Assembly (NCBI RefSeq): GCF_937468385.1
Contig: NZ_CALBWS010000046.1
Span: 1-33,163, forward strand
Direction: 5' to 3'
DNA: 33,163 nt
Source: Neobacillus rhizosphaerae
GTDB lineage: Bacteria; Bacillota; Bacilli; Bacillales; Cytobacillaceae
Shown here: one piece after another, positions 24,306 to 31,744 of the stretch
How positions within the stretch are numbered: position 1 is the stretch's first letter
How the letters are laid out: every line of letters begins with the position of its first letter
Notes under the pieces: model-generated
The model's input: the letters and a program-made list of their open reading frames with translations, nothing else
The model's database searches: none
Told to the model about the DNA's origin: nothing
Program-made: the position numbers and the translations under genes

Positions 24306-24452
24306 ATGGCGGCTGTATGGTGGGTTACAACCATTGGTTTTATTCTCTGCCTTGGTTTCGTAGGTGGCACAATCTTTCATTTTTTAAGAGGGACCCTTAA
24401 TTCAGAAGATGCTGTTCGAATTGACAAAATAAACGGTGATAAGGAAGAATAA
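24306..24452 (+). CDS. tiny membrane protein, 48 aa
   Basis: The 48-residue product has one hydrophobic segment (residues about 3-26, WWVTTIGFILCLGFVGGTIF) and a polar, charged tail (RGTLNSEDAVRIDKINGDKEE). The ribosome site AAGGGGGA is strong. Its stop codon TAA shares one base with the ATG of the next tiny gene, so the pair is translationally coupled. No family is recognised. Confidence 0.6.
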   Translation: MAAVWWVTTIGFILCLGFVGGTIFHFLRGTLNSEDAVRIDKINGDKEE

Positions 24453-24547
24453 TGGACACCAATTCATTTTTTTTGAACCCCGAATTAATCTGGGTTCTTT
24501 CTTTTTTTACCTTTATCACATTAATTTCTCACTTTGGGAAAAAATAA
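24452..24547 (+). CDS. tiny hydrophobic peptide, 31 aa, coupled to the gene before
   Basis: This 31-residue open frame begins inside the preceding stop codon (TAATG) with aaggaag as ribosome site. It is almost wholly one hydrophobic segment (IWVLSFFTFITLISH) with two C-terminal lysines. Coupling and composition favour a real membrane peptide, but it is short enough to be chance. It ends 33 bases before the YhfW-type gene. Confidence 0.4.
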   Translation: MDTNSFFLNPELIWVLSFFTFITLISHFGKK

Positions 24548-24580
24548 ACATGAGTTCATTTCATAGCTGGAGGAATACAT

Positions 24581-26110
24581 ATGAGTTCATCTGAAAAAAT
24601 CCCACAATTCCCGAAAACGTATTGGCGTGAAATCGAATTACCATCCTTCGATAAATTAAACGAAGATTTATCTGTCGATGTCGCTATCGTAGGCGCGGGC
24701 ATTACCGGAATTACCGCTGCTTATTTGCTTTCAAAAGAGGGGCTAAAAGTTGCCCTGCTTGATGCTGGCAGCGTGTTAAATGGTACCACCGGTCATACAA
24801 CGGCAAAAGTAACCGCACAGCATGGCCTAGTTTATGATGAATTTATTAACCATTTTGGCGAAGAAAAGGCTCGCCTTTATTTCGAGTCACATATGAATGC
24901 CATCCAATTCGTCGAGAATAAGGTGAAGGAAAATGGGATTGATTGTGATTTCAGTAAAGAAGATGCCTATATGTATGCAACGACTGAAGAATATACTGAA
25001 AAGCTAAAAACAGAATGGGAAGCCTATAAAACACTAGGAATCGATGGTGCCTTAAAGGATACAATCCCATTTAATATTCCAGTAAAAGCAGCTTTAATGA
25101 TGCAAAATCAAGCCCAATTTCATCCATTAAAATTTTTAAAATCACTTTTGGACGAGGCTGTGAAGGCCGGATGCTCTGTATTTGAAAATACTACTGCTAC
25201 AGACATCGAGGATGATGATACCCAGCCAAAAGTAGTAACCAAGGCCGGCCAAAGAGTCAGCTGCAATCACGTGATCATAGCCACACATTTTCCATTTTAC
25301 GATTGGCCGGGGCTTTATTTTTCGAGGATGTATGCGGACAGGTCTTACGCGATTGGGATTAAAACGGATAAGGACTATCCGGGCGGGATGTATATCAGTG
25401 TCGACACCCCAACCCGCTCAATTCGCTATACACCAATTAACGGCGAAAAGTTAATAATCATTGGCGGAGAAAATCACAAAACAGGACAAGGGATAGATAC
25501 GATTAAACATTTTGAAGCACTCGAGGCATTTGCTGAAGATGTATTCGGAATAAAGGCATACGATTATCGATGGTCTGCACAGGATTTAGTTACCCTTGAT
25601 AAGGTTCCATTTATTGGTCCTATCACATCAGAGCGGGACCATATATTGGTAGCAACTGGCTATAAAAAGTGGGGCATGACCACTGGAATCCTCGCCGGCC
25701 ACTTATTGACCGATTACGTTCTCGACCGAGATAATCCCTACAAGCAGCTATATTCCCCATCCCGCTTCCAGGCTGACCCGGATTTAAAAAGTGTCATCAC
25801 AACTAATGCCGATGTTGCCAAGCATCTGATTAAAGGCAAGCTTGAGTATACGGACAAGGCCCCCGATGATTTGCAAAAGGGTGAAGGCTCCGTTGTTATG
25901 TTTAACGGAAAGAGAGCCGGTGCCTACAAGGATGAGAATGGAAAGCTGTATGTTGTTGATACCACTTGTACCCATCTTGGCTGTGAATGTGAATGGAATC
26001 GAGCTGAAAAAACATGGGATTGCCCATGCCACGGTTCACGGTATGCCTATTCCGGTGATGTCATTGAAGGTCCTGCGAAAAAAGCGCTGGAATTACTTGC
26101 AGAGGAGTAG
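24581..26110 (+). CDS. yhfW: FAD-dependent oxidoreductase with C-terminal Rieske domain (YhfW-like)
   Basis: This is a two-domain redox enzyme. The N-terminal D-amino-acid-oxidase-like FAD domain has its dinucleotide motif at residues about 33-60 (VAIVGAGITGITAAYLLS) and the TTGHTTAKVT block. The C-terminal Rieske [2Fe-2S] domain (about 420-509) has ligands in CTHLGCECEW and CPCHGSRY. At 509 residues it matches B. subtilis YhfW in length and layout. The substrate is unknown; the fusion suggests electrons pass between an organic substrate, FAD and the cluster. The ATG follows ctggagg. A strong terminator comes after it. Confidence 0.9.
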   Translation: MSSSEKIPQFPKTYWREIELPSFDKLNEDLSVDVAIVGAGITGITAAYLLSKEGLKVALLDAGSVLNGTTGHTTAKVTAQHGLVYDEFINHFGEEKARLYFESHMNAIQFVENKVKENGIDCDFSKEDAYMYATTEEYTEKLKTEWEAYKTLGIDGALKDTIPFNIPVKAALMMQNQAQFHPLKFLKSLLDEAVKAGCSVFENTTATDIEDDDTQPKVVTKAGQRVSCNHVIIATHFPFYDWPGLYFSRMYADRSYAIGIKTDKDYPGGMYISVDTPTRSIRYTPINGEKLIIIGGENHKTGQGIDTIKHFEALEAFAEDVFGIKAYDYRWSAQDLVTLDKVPFIGPITSERDHILVATGYKKWGMTTGILAGHLLTDYVLDRDNPYKQLYSPSRFQADPDLKSVITTNADVAKHLIKGKLEYTDKAPDDLQKGEGSVVMFNGKRAGAYKDENGKLYVVDTTCTHLGCECEWNRAEKTWDCPCHGSRYAYSGDVIEGPAKKALELLAEE

Positions 26111-26190
26111 GATTTTAGTCTGTTCAACAGCTATCAACAAATTTTTTTATCGATATCAACCAATTCGCTTCCATTGAGTCATTTTTTTGA

Positions 26191-26231
26191 AAAGGTAACG
26201 CCTCCTAACTCAGTAGGAGGCGTTACTTTTT
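26191..26231. terminator. strong bidirectional terminator after yhfW
   Basis: A 13-base perfect stem GTAACGCCTCCTA (26195-26207) with TAGGAGGCGTTAC (26214-26226) has a 6-base loop and A/T-runs on both sides. Confidence 0.9.
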
Positions 26232-26364
26232 ATTTACTGTTTGGACGGTTTCGTTTTAAATCTTGCCCAGTTGTAAATTCCACCAGTTCCGAACTTGTTT
26301 TCATAGGCTTTTTCGTATTGTTGTTTCGCTGGGCATTGGCATTGCCTAGTTTCGTTTTTCCCAC
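26230..26364 (-). CDS. possible small basic protein, 44 aa
   Basis: On the minus strand a GTG at 26364, nine bases after AAAAAGGAG, opens a 44-residue frame rich in Asn, Lys, Gln and Thr (GKTKLGNANAQRNNNTKK). It ends at the terminator arm at 26230. The composition recalls small spore proteins. A second frame over the same bases lacks a normal start but gives a protein-like C-terminus (YEKAYENKFGTGGIYNWARF), so the gene may carry a frameshift. No family was recognised. The plus-strand reading across this region has no ribosome site. Confidence 0.35.
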   Translation of the reverse strand: MGKTKLGNANAQRNNNTKKPMKTSSELVEFTTGQDLKRNRPNSK

Positions 26365-26420
26365 AGCTACCATCTCCTTTTTGAGAAATTCAATGATAGT
26401 ATGGGTGAAAACAAGTAAAC

Positions 26421-27887
26421 CTATTCTAGGACAGGTGCCTTACGATAGCCTGTTATTTGCTCAAAAGCATAGGCCACTTGAATTAAGAGCGGTTCACTAA
26501 AAGCAGTTCCTGCAAAAGTAATTCCAACTGGCTCACCCTCCGCCGTGTAACCCGCAGGGACAGCAATCGATGGATAACCAGCCTTAGCGCTGATATGTGA
26601 ACCTTCATCGCTTGGAAAAACGATAACATCCAGGTCATATTTTTCTAAGGCAAAGTCAATACCTTGCTGTTTGGCATGATATAGGTCAAATTCCAGTGCT
26701 TCGACATATACAGCATCTGTTAAGGATCCGCTCGTTTTTTCTGATTCCTGCAGCACCTCCTGCCCGTACTTCAACATTTTTTCTTCATTTTGCTTATTAA
26801 ACTCGATTAGGTCAGCTAATGTTCTTACCGCAATGGAAGGGTGTAATTGACTTAAATATGCATTTAAGTCAGGTTTAAATTCATACGTTAAAACATCATA
26901 TTTCCACGCTGCTTTGGCCGAGGGAATTTCAACATTTTCAATGGCATCAGCTCCTGACGTTTTCAATACTTCCAATGCTGCAGCCACAACTTTTTGCTTT
27001 TCCTTACTTAAACGTTCAATAAATCCTTCCAATGCAAAACCAATTCTTTTTCCTTTCAGACCATCTTTCAAAAGGAACTCCGTAAAGTCAAATCCATTGA
27101 ACGGGTTGGTTTTGGTGATGGGGTCGTGATCATCTTTTCCACATAAAGCATTCAAAAGAATGGCAGCGTCTTCAACCGTTCTAGCCATTGGACCAGCCGT
27201 ATCCTGAGTATGAGCGATGGGAATAATCCCTTTTCGGCTAATTAAGCCCACAGTAGGCTTGATGCCAACTAACGAATTTTGGCACGCAGGATTTAAAATG
27301 GAACCCGATGTTTCCGTTCCGACTGCAGCCGCGGAAAAATTAGCAGCAATCGCAGCGCCAGAGCCTGAGCTTGAGCCACCAACATCATATTTGCCTGGCC
27401 CATAGGGATTAAGAACCTGGCCGCCGCGTGAGCTATAGCCGCTTTTCATTCCAATAGCCATGAAATTCGCCCACTCTGTCATATTGGTTTTTCCAAGAAT
27501 GACTGCGCCGGCTTTACGTAATTGCTCTGCCACAAAGGAATCTTGTAACGCAATTGAATCCTTTAGTGCAAGTGAACCGGCACTTGTATGCATTTTGTCG
27601 TGAGTATCAATATTATCTTTTATTAAAATGGGAATTCCGTGCAACTGGCTCCGTGGTCCTGATTCTTTCCGTTCAGCATCAAGTGCTTCAGCTATTTGCA
27701 AGGCGTCAGGATTGACTTCAAGAATGGAATGGAGTCGAATATCAAAAACCGAAAGTCTATGTAAATACATGAGGACCAGTTCTTTAGCTGTGAGTTCGCC
27801 ACTCTCCATTTTTTCTTGAATCTGGCTGATGGTAATTTCCTCAAGCCACTCATCATGCAAATTTTTCAATTTAGGATTTTTCATCAT
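26421..27887 (-). CDS. amidase-signature family hydrolase
   Basis: This is a Ser-cisSer-Lys amidase of about 488 residues. The catalytic Lys is in PILIKDNID, the cis-Ser in GGSSSGSGAAIA, and the nucleophile in VGTETSGSILNPA. These are followed by VGIKPTVGLISRKGI and TAGPMARTVEDAA, all hallmarks of the family. GatA-type subunits share these motifs, but no gatB or gatC is adjacent and the C-terminus is unlike GatA, so a stand-alone amide hydrolase is likelier; the substrate is unknown. I start at 27887, after the GGGGGTAAG site. The in-frame extension to 27950 adds a hydrophobic stretch without a ribosome site. Confidence 0.9.
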   Translation of the reverse strand: MMKNPKLKNLHDEWLEEITISQIQEKMESGELTAKELVLMYLHRLSVFDIRLHSILEVNPDALQIAEALDAERKESGPRSQLHGIPILIKDNIDTHDKMHTSAGSLALKDSIALQDSFVAEQLRKAGAVILGKTNMTEWANFMAIGMKSGYSSRGGQVLNPYGPGKYDVGGSSSGSGAAIAANFSAAAVGTETSGSILNPACQNSLVGIKPTVGLISRKGIIPIAHTQDTAGPMARTVEDAAILLNALCGKDDHDPITKTNPFNGFDFTEFLLKDGLKGKRIGFALEGFIERLSKEKQKVVAAALEVLKTSGADAIENVEIPSAKAAWKYDVLTYEFKPDLNAYLSQLHPSIAVRTLADLIEFNKQNEEKMLKYGQEVLQESEKTSGSLTDAVYVEALEFDLYHAKQQGIDFALEKYDLDVIVFPSDEGSHISAKAGYPSIAVPAGYTAEGEPVGITFAGTAFSEPLLIQVAYAFEQITGYRKAPVLE

Positions 27888-28126
27888 TCTTACCCCCGTT
27901 TCTCCTATACAATTCAAGAAAAAAGTAGAAATTCCTTTTAAAAAAAGCATCTTAAGTTACACACCTTAACCGAGCATAGAATTGAATGGAATGTAAAAAG
28001 TACACCCAGATAATAATGGTGGTGTGTGCAGAGCTGAACTCCACCTAATTCAATGTGGTAAATGTTTGTTTTTCACTCCTAAAGGATATACTGATTTTTT
28101 TTGCGACACTCCGCACCGTTTTCCAT
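27888..28126. other. intergenic stretch between helicase and amidase genes
   Basis: This stretch must hold the amidase promoter, since the helicase terminator lies just beyond it, but I see no clean -35/-10 pair. An open frame reading rightwards from GTG 28024 crosses the helicase terminator and is judged spurious. Confidence 0.3.
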
Positions 28127-28160
28127 GCAAAAAGACAGTGGGATATCCGCCACTGTCTTA
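28127..28160 (-). terminator. terminator after the helicase gene
   Basis: AGACAGTGG (28133-28141) pairs with CCACTGTCT (28150-28158), followed on the minus strand by TTTTT. It begins a few bases past the helicase stop. Confidence 0.85.
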
Positions 28161-28162
28161 CT

Positions 28163-29308
28163 TTATCGTTTTAACTTTTGACTTCTTTGTTCCTCAGCAA
28201 TAATGTTACCTTGATAAAAAACTCTTTTATGAAGCGGAAGATTTAATTCTCGGCAATAGCGCTTCAATTCTCTTTCTTCCCTTTCGGTCACAAGTGAGAT
28301 GACGGTTCCATTCGCTCCCATTCGCCCTGTTCTACCAGACCTGTGTACATATTGAGAAATATCCTTTGGAAAGTCAATCTGAACAACATGGGTAACCCCT
28401 TGAATATCAAGGCCTCTAGCCGCAACATCTGTAGCAATCAGCATTTTCATTTTTCCATCACGGAAAGCTTTTAATGCTGCTTGTCGCTCTAACTTCTTCA
28501 TGTCACTATGGAGGATACCTGTTGAAAGTTCTTTAAAATGAAACTTTTCTTTAAACACTTCGATTTCACCAATGTCATTGATAAACGCAAGCGATTTACT
28601 ATCATCTAAACGAGTAATTTTTTCTAATAGCTTAATCTTATCTCTTTGTTCACAAAGAAAATAAATATGCTCTACTTCTCCGGAAGAGGCCGCCTCATCC
28701 TTTTCAATTCGAATGACCTCCGGAGTCTTTGTAATCCCCATCGCCTGCTGCTCTATTCCAGGTTTCATCGTTGCCGAGAATAACACGACTTGACGGTCAC
28801 TCATCGTTGATTTAACAATGCTTTGAACAGTGTTAAGATGCTCAGAGATAAGGAGCTGATCTCCTTCGTCTAAAACAATCATTTTCACTTCATGCATTTT
28901 TACCTTTTTTTGCTTAATCAACTCAAGCAACCGTCCTGGTGTAGCAAAAATCACCTGAGGGCGCTTTTTCAATTTTTCCAGCTGCCGTTTTACGTTGGCG
29001 CCACCAATTATGGAGGTGCCTCTTATGGCGCTTCCTTCCGACCATTTCTGAAATTCTTGATAGACCTGCATGATTAGCTCCTGTGAAGAAGCGAGCACCA
29101 CTGCTTGTAAGGCTGGAAGTTTGTCATCGATTTTATTTAATAATGGAAGTAAATAAGCGAGTGTCTTACCGGTACCTGTCGGTGATTCAGCAATCACATC
29201 TTTTCCATCTAGAATTATTGGAACAGCTGCTTCTTGAATAGAAGTAGGATGTTGAAACCCTGATTTTTCCCACGCTTCCTGCAAATTAGGCTTTAAATTA
29301 GTTAACAT
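28163..29308 (-). CDS. yfmL: DEAD-box RNA helicase, YfmL-like
   Basis: This ATP-dependent RNA helicase of 381 residues is close in length and wording to B. subtilis YfmL, which takes part in ribosome assembly and cold growth. Motifs in order: Q-motif region (SGFQHPTSIQEAAVP), Walker A (SPTGTGKTLAY), IIGGANVKRQ, TPGRLLE, Walker B LDEGDQLL, SAT, TDVAARGLD, and HRSGRTGR. Walker B reads DEGD instead of DEAD; B. subtilis YfmL also departs from DEAD here. There is no long C-terminal RNA-binding tail. It is transcribed alone. Confidence 0.92.
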   Translation of the reverse strand: MLTNLKPNLQEAWEKSGFQHPTSIQEAAVPIILDGKDVIAESPTGTGKTLAYLLPLLNKIDDKLPALQAVVLASSQELIMQVYQEFQKWSEGSAIRGTSIIGGANVKRQLEKLKKRPQVIFATPGRLLELIKQKKVKMHEVKMIVLDEGDQLLISEHLNTVQSIVKSTMSDRQVVLFSATMKPGIEQQAMGITKTPEVIRIEKDEAASSGEVEHIYFLCEQRDKIKLLEKITRLDDSKSLAFINDIGEIEVFKEKFHFKELSTGILHSDMKKLERQAALKAFRDGKMKMLIATDVAARGLDIQGVTHVVQIDFPKDISQYVHRSGRTGRMGANGTVISLVTEREERELKRYCRELNLPLHKRVFYQGNIIAEEQRSQKLKR

Positions 29309-29409
29309 TTTGTACTCCTTTAATTCAATATCTTTTTCTTATTATTTGTTTTTCGATATCTTATTGATACTATCGTATTAACCTTAGGGTGTCTAGTTAG
29401 GAATAGGAA

Positions 29410-29709
29410 TCATGATGAAGTTTTGAAGTAGAGGACAATCCAGACCATATGGTACACTAGGACGGAGAAATATAGGACACAGGTAGAAATCAACAACGCT
29501 CTACTCCACCCTTTTAATGGCCGAAGGAAAAACAAACCGAGCAGCATGAGTGGCAAACAAATTTTAATCATATAGAAATAGAACCAGCTTTGATCAATCA
29601 CTAATTTCATTGCTGGGTTTCCTTCCTCTACAACACCCGAAGCAATCCCTAGATGGGTCAGGATGGCATCCAACACACCTGCCATAACCAGGAATAAACA
29701 GAGTCTCAT
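29410..29709 (-). CDS. DUF5658 membrane protein, 99 aa
   Basis: This small membrane protein has three hydrophobic segments (residues about 1-17, 38-60 and 70-95). The family hallmark is between the first two: DAILTHLGIASGVVEEGNPAM, with an Asp and the EGNP motif. Its function is unknown. I start at 29709 because cgaggag lies just before it. The longer frame to 29841 runs back through the terminator of the neighbouring operon and is not credible. Confidence 0.8.
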   Translation of the reverse strand: MRLCLFLVMAGVLDAILTHLGIASGVVEEGNPAMKLVIDQSWFYFYMIKICLPLMLLGLFFLRPLKGWSRALLISTCVLYFSVLVYHMVWIVLYFKTSS

Positions 29710-29792
29710 GGTTTCTCCTCGTTTCATATTATCAGTACATTCAATATTTCTTATTTCCTGCATACAATTACGTACTTTATTAAGAACGTCAT

Positions 29793-29820
29793 TAAAAATA
29801 AAAGGCCGCTTATAGCAGCC
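29793..29820 (-). terminator. terminator ending the flavodoxin/HMA operon
   Basis: On the minus strand GGCTGC (29820-29815) pairs with GCGGCC (29809-29804), with one G-U pair and a 5-base loop, followed by TTTTATTTTT. Confidence 0.75.
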
Positions 29821-29919
29821 ACATATTTCCAATATTAACATTATACATTAAAACGCACGAAAATCATCTTAATAATGAACGATTTTTCTAATAAAATTGC
29901 TCGTTATTAGTAGCACATG

Positions 29920-30129
29920 TTAATCAAATGTTCGGAACGTTAATTTATACAGGTTCCGCTTTATTACCTCAGATTGAATCATTTTTTCATTAAAGCTAAT
30001 TTGAATTTTTCCGCTTCCGGACAATATCTTCACTTTTTCCACACCACAATATTTTTGCATGCCGCGTTTAATTTTTCCTATACATCCGGAGCAGGCCACC
30101 TCATTTAATGCTAATTCAATCATTTTCAT
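29920..30129 (-). CDS. HMA-type small metal-binding protein, 69 aa
   Basis: The 69-residue protein has the length and beta-alpha pattern of a CopZ-like heavy-metal-associated domain. Its metal loop is ACSGCIGKIKRG (two Cys at about residues 13 and 16) where CopZ has GMxCxxC, so the Met is replaced. A third Cys sits in KYCGVE at about residue 28. Such domains carry Cu(I) or similar thiol-loving ions, but the altered loop makes the metal uncertain. I start at 30129, nine bases after gaagggag. It lies 23 bases after the flavodoxin gene in the same unit, which is unusual company for a metal chaperone. Confidence 0.75.
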   Translation of the reverse strand: MKMIELALNEVACSGCIGKIKRGMQKYCGVEKVKILSGSGKIQISFNEKMIQSEVIKRNLYKLTFRTFD

Positions 30130-30152
30130 CAAATAAAACTCCCTTCTAAAGT

Positions 30153-30599
30153 TCAAAACGATTTTTCCATAAAGGATTGACCGAATTTCATACATTGTTC
30201 TTTTTCCGCTGCAGTTGGAGCAAGATCAATTTTTAAACCATCCAGAACGACTTCTGCACCTAACTCAGCTAATTTTTCTGTTAAAATATCAACAGCTCTG
30301 CCGCGATGTTCATAGGATGAGTCACATGAGCCAAAGACTGCAGCCCTTTTTCCAGTTAAATTTAATCGGTCCATTTCATCGTAGAAATCGAGATATTCAT
30401 CCGGTAAGTCCCCATCGCCCCAAGTATAAGCTCCCAATAGAATACCGTCATAGTCTTGAAGATCTACTACATCTACCTCGAGAATATCCTTTACCACGAC
30501 AGAACCACCGGCCGCTTGTATGCCGGCACCAACTAGGTTAGCTATCTCTTCCGTATTCCCTGTCATGCTCGCGTATACAATTAAACAAGCAGCATTCAT
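30153..30599 (-). CDS. flavodoxin
   Basis: This short-chain flavodoxin of 148 residues is an FMN electron carrier that can replace ferredoxin when iron is scarce. The phosphate loop is SMTGNTEEIA (residues about 10-19). The isoalloxazine-flanking loops are LGAYTWGDGDLPDEY (about 55-69) and FGSCDSSYEHRG (about 88-100). I choose ATG 30599, which has gaggtga before it and gives normal length. The upstream frame to 30668 reads through the promoter, Fur-like box and FNR box. It is the first gene of the unit with the HMA protein and diverges from the FNR gene. Confidence 0.93.
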   Translation of the reverse strand: MNAACLIVYASMTGNTEEIANLVGAGIQAAGGSVVVKDILEVDVVDLQDYDGILLGAYTWGDGDLPDEYLDFYDEMDRLNLTGKRAAVFGSCDSSYEHRGRAVDILTEKLAELGAEVVLDGLKIDLAPTAAEKEQCMKFGQSFMEKSF

Positions 30600-30626
30600 C
30601 AGCAACTCACCTCTTGTTTTTCTTTC

Positions 30627-30632
30627 ATCATA
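30627..30632 (-). promoter_or_regulatory. flavodoxin promoter -10
   Basis: On the minus strand TATGAT (30632-30627). At 17 bases upstream the sequence is AGGTTA, so there is no -35 of the TTGACA type. The FNR box takes that place, centred 41.5 bases before the start inferred at 30620. Confidence 0.6.
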
Positions 30633-30633
30633 A

Positions 30634-30648
30634 TGGGAATCGTTCTCA
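30634..30648. promoter_or_regulatory. Fur-like box in the flavodoxin promoter
   Basis: TGGGAATCGTTCTCA agrees with the 7-1-7 Fur consensus at 10 of 14 defined positions. It fills the spacer between the -10 and the FNR box. Flavodoxin genes are often Fur-repressed, as with ykuNOP in B. subtilis. Confidence 0.45.
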
Positions 30649-30654
30649 TTAACC

Positions 30655-30668
30655 TTGATCTGCATCAA
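30655..30668. promoter_or_regulatory. FNR box 1 (flavodoxin promoter)
   Basis: TTGAT-CTGC-ATCAA is a perfect match to the E. coli-type FNR site. It is flanked by one further matching pair (C and G). It lies between the divergent flavodoxin and FNR genes. Confidence 0.8.
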
Positions 30669-30680
30669 GAAAACAAAGAA

Positions 30681-30694
30681 TTGATTAAAATCAC
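30681..30694. promoter_or_regulatory. FNR box 2 (autoregulatory, fnr promoter)
   Basis: TTGAT-TAAA-ATCAC matches at 9 of 10 positions, 26 bases from box 1. Downstream, TAATAT (30717-30722) or the better-scoring GATAAT (30715-30720) can be the -10, placing the box at -41.5 or -39.5 of the regulator's own promoter. Confidence 0.65.
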
Positions 30695-30759
30695 TACATA
30701 GCGTCCATAAAGCAGATAATATTAAGCTTATAGACTGACAAATAGGGAGTGGGTTAAGA

Positions 30760-31464
30760 ATGGGCTGTGAACATTGTTGTTCTCACCAATCTTCATGCAT
30801 CACATCTGTTCCGGTATTTAAAGGGTTGAATGAGGCGGACCTACAATTGTTGCAAAAAGTAACAAGGAGCAACCAATTTTTAAAAGGGGAATATATTTTT
30901 CGGGTCGGAGAGCAGTCTGAAAAACTATTTGTGGTTAATGAGGGCCTAATTAAATTGACTATAATGTCTTTAGAAGGCAAAGAACAAATTGTCCGTTTGT
31001 TGTTTCCAGGGGATTTCTTTGGGTTATTTTCAATCTTGAAAAATGAAAAACACTATATAAATGCGGAAGCTATCGGGATTCCAACGGTGATTTGCTCTAT
31101 CGATAAAAAGGATTTTCTGCAAACGATGGAGAATAATGCGGGGTTGGCTTACCGCTTTTTACTAGCCGTTAATGACCGTTTGTATGAAGCGGATGAGTCA
31201 GTGGGATTTTTGAGTCTGATGGAAGTAGAACAGCGGCTGGCAAGGGCACTTATTCTTTTTCATGAGAAAATGAATGCAGGCAACGAGGCCTTTACCTTGC
31301 CAATAACGAAAAAGGATTTAGCTAGCTATATCGGTACAACCCCAGAATCAGTCAGCAGGAAGCTGTTAGAATTTATGTCCCAAAAGTGGATTGTTATGGA
31401 CGGCCGCAGAAAAATTCAGATTCTGGAATTGGACCAACTTAAACAAATGGCAGAATTGGATTAA
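30760..31464 (+). CDS. fnr: FNR-type oxygen-sensing transcription regulator (Crp/Fnr family)
   Basis: This is a 234-residue Crp/Fnr-family activator. The N-terminus has a cysteine cluster (Cys3, Cys6, Cys7, Cys13) and there is a further Cys112 in TVICSIDKKDF. That resembles the four [4Fe-4S] ligands of E. coli FNR, including one in the sensor core. The cyclic-nucleotide-like beta barrel spans about 20-125, then a long dimer helix, then a helix-turn-helix whose recognition helix reads GTTPESVSRKLLEF, with Glu196, Ser199 and Arg200 as in FNR (E-x2-SR). B. subtilis Fnr instead has C-terminal cysteines and a TGTGA site. The ribosome site is gggagtggg. It converges on the DUF2249 gene with a four-base overlap. 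Confidence 0.9.
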   Translation: MGCEHCCSHQSSCITSVPVFKGLNEADLQLLQKVTRSNQFLKGEYIFRVGEQSEKLFVVNEGLIKLTIMSLEGKEQIVRLLFPGDFFGLFSILKNEKHYINAEAIGIPTVICSIDKKDFLQTMENNAGLAYRFLLAVNDRLYEADESVGFLSLMEVEQRLARALILFHEKMNAGNEAFTLPITKKDLASYIGTTPESVSRKLLEFMSQKWIVMDGRRKIQILELDQLKQMAELD

Positions 31465-31709
31465 AGCTCGTCTAATTTGACGGCCATAAGCCGGAAATGC
31501 ATTGGATCCAGTTCGTTGACGATTACATTCAATCCCAACGATTGTAAATTGGCTATAAGCGGCTCTCCACGATGGGGCAAATGGATTTCAAAAATGGTGC
31601 CTACTGGTGCGGCATTGATAAAATCTAAAATTTCCCGTCGTGGGTGTTCCCCCTTAGCCACTCGTTCGCGGATATCCATCACGGCTTTTTTATCAACGAT
31701 CTCAAACAT
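31461..31709 (-). CDS. DUF2249 domain protein, 82 aa
   Basis: This small soluble protein of 82 residues consists of a single DUF2249 domain, with the signature block PVGTIFEIHLPHRGEPLIANLQ cut here at about residues 35-56 and HFRLMAVKLDEL near the end. Family members are frequent near anaerobic respiration and denitrification genes; their function is not settled. The ATG follows aaaggagag. It has its own promoter with a perfect FNR box and overlaps the 3' end of the FNR gene by four bases, tail to tail, with no terminator between. Confidence 0.82.
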   Translation of the reverse strand: MFEIVDKKAVMDIRERVAKGEHPRREILDFINAAPVGTIFEIHLPHRGEPLIANLQSLGLNVIVNELDPMHFRLMAVKLDEL

Positions 31710-31744
31710 AATTTCTGCTCTCCTTTGTTAAGAATTTATGCTTC

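Noticed and set aside
26174..26500. 108-residue plus-strand frame after yhfW
   Set aside because: It begins before the yhfW terminator, lacks a ribosome site and overlaps the amidase 3' end.
28024..28203. Open frame from GTG with several Cys and aromatic residues (CGKCLFFTPKGYTDFFC)
   Set aside because: No proper ribosome site, and it runs through the helicase terminator into the 3' end of the helicase gene. Chance reading is likelier.
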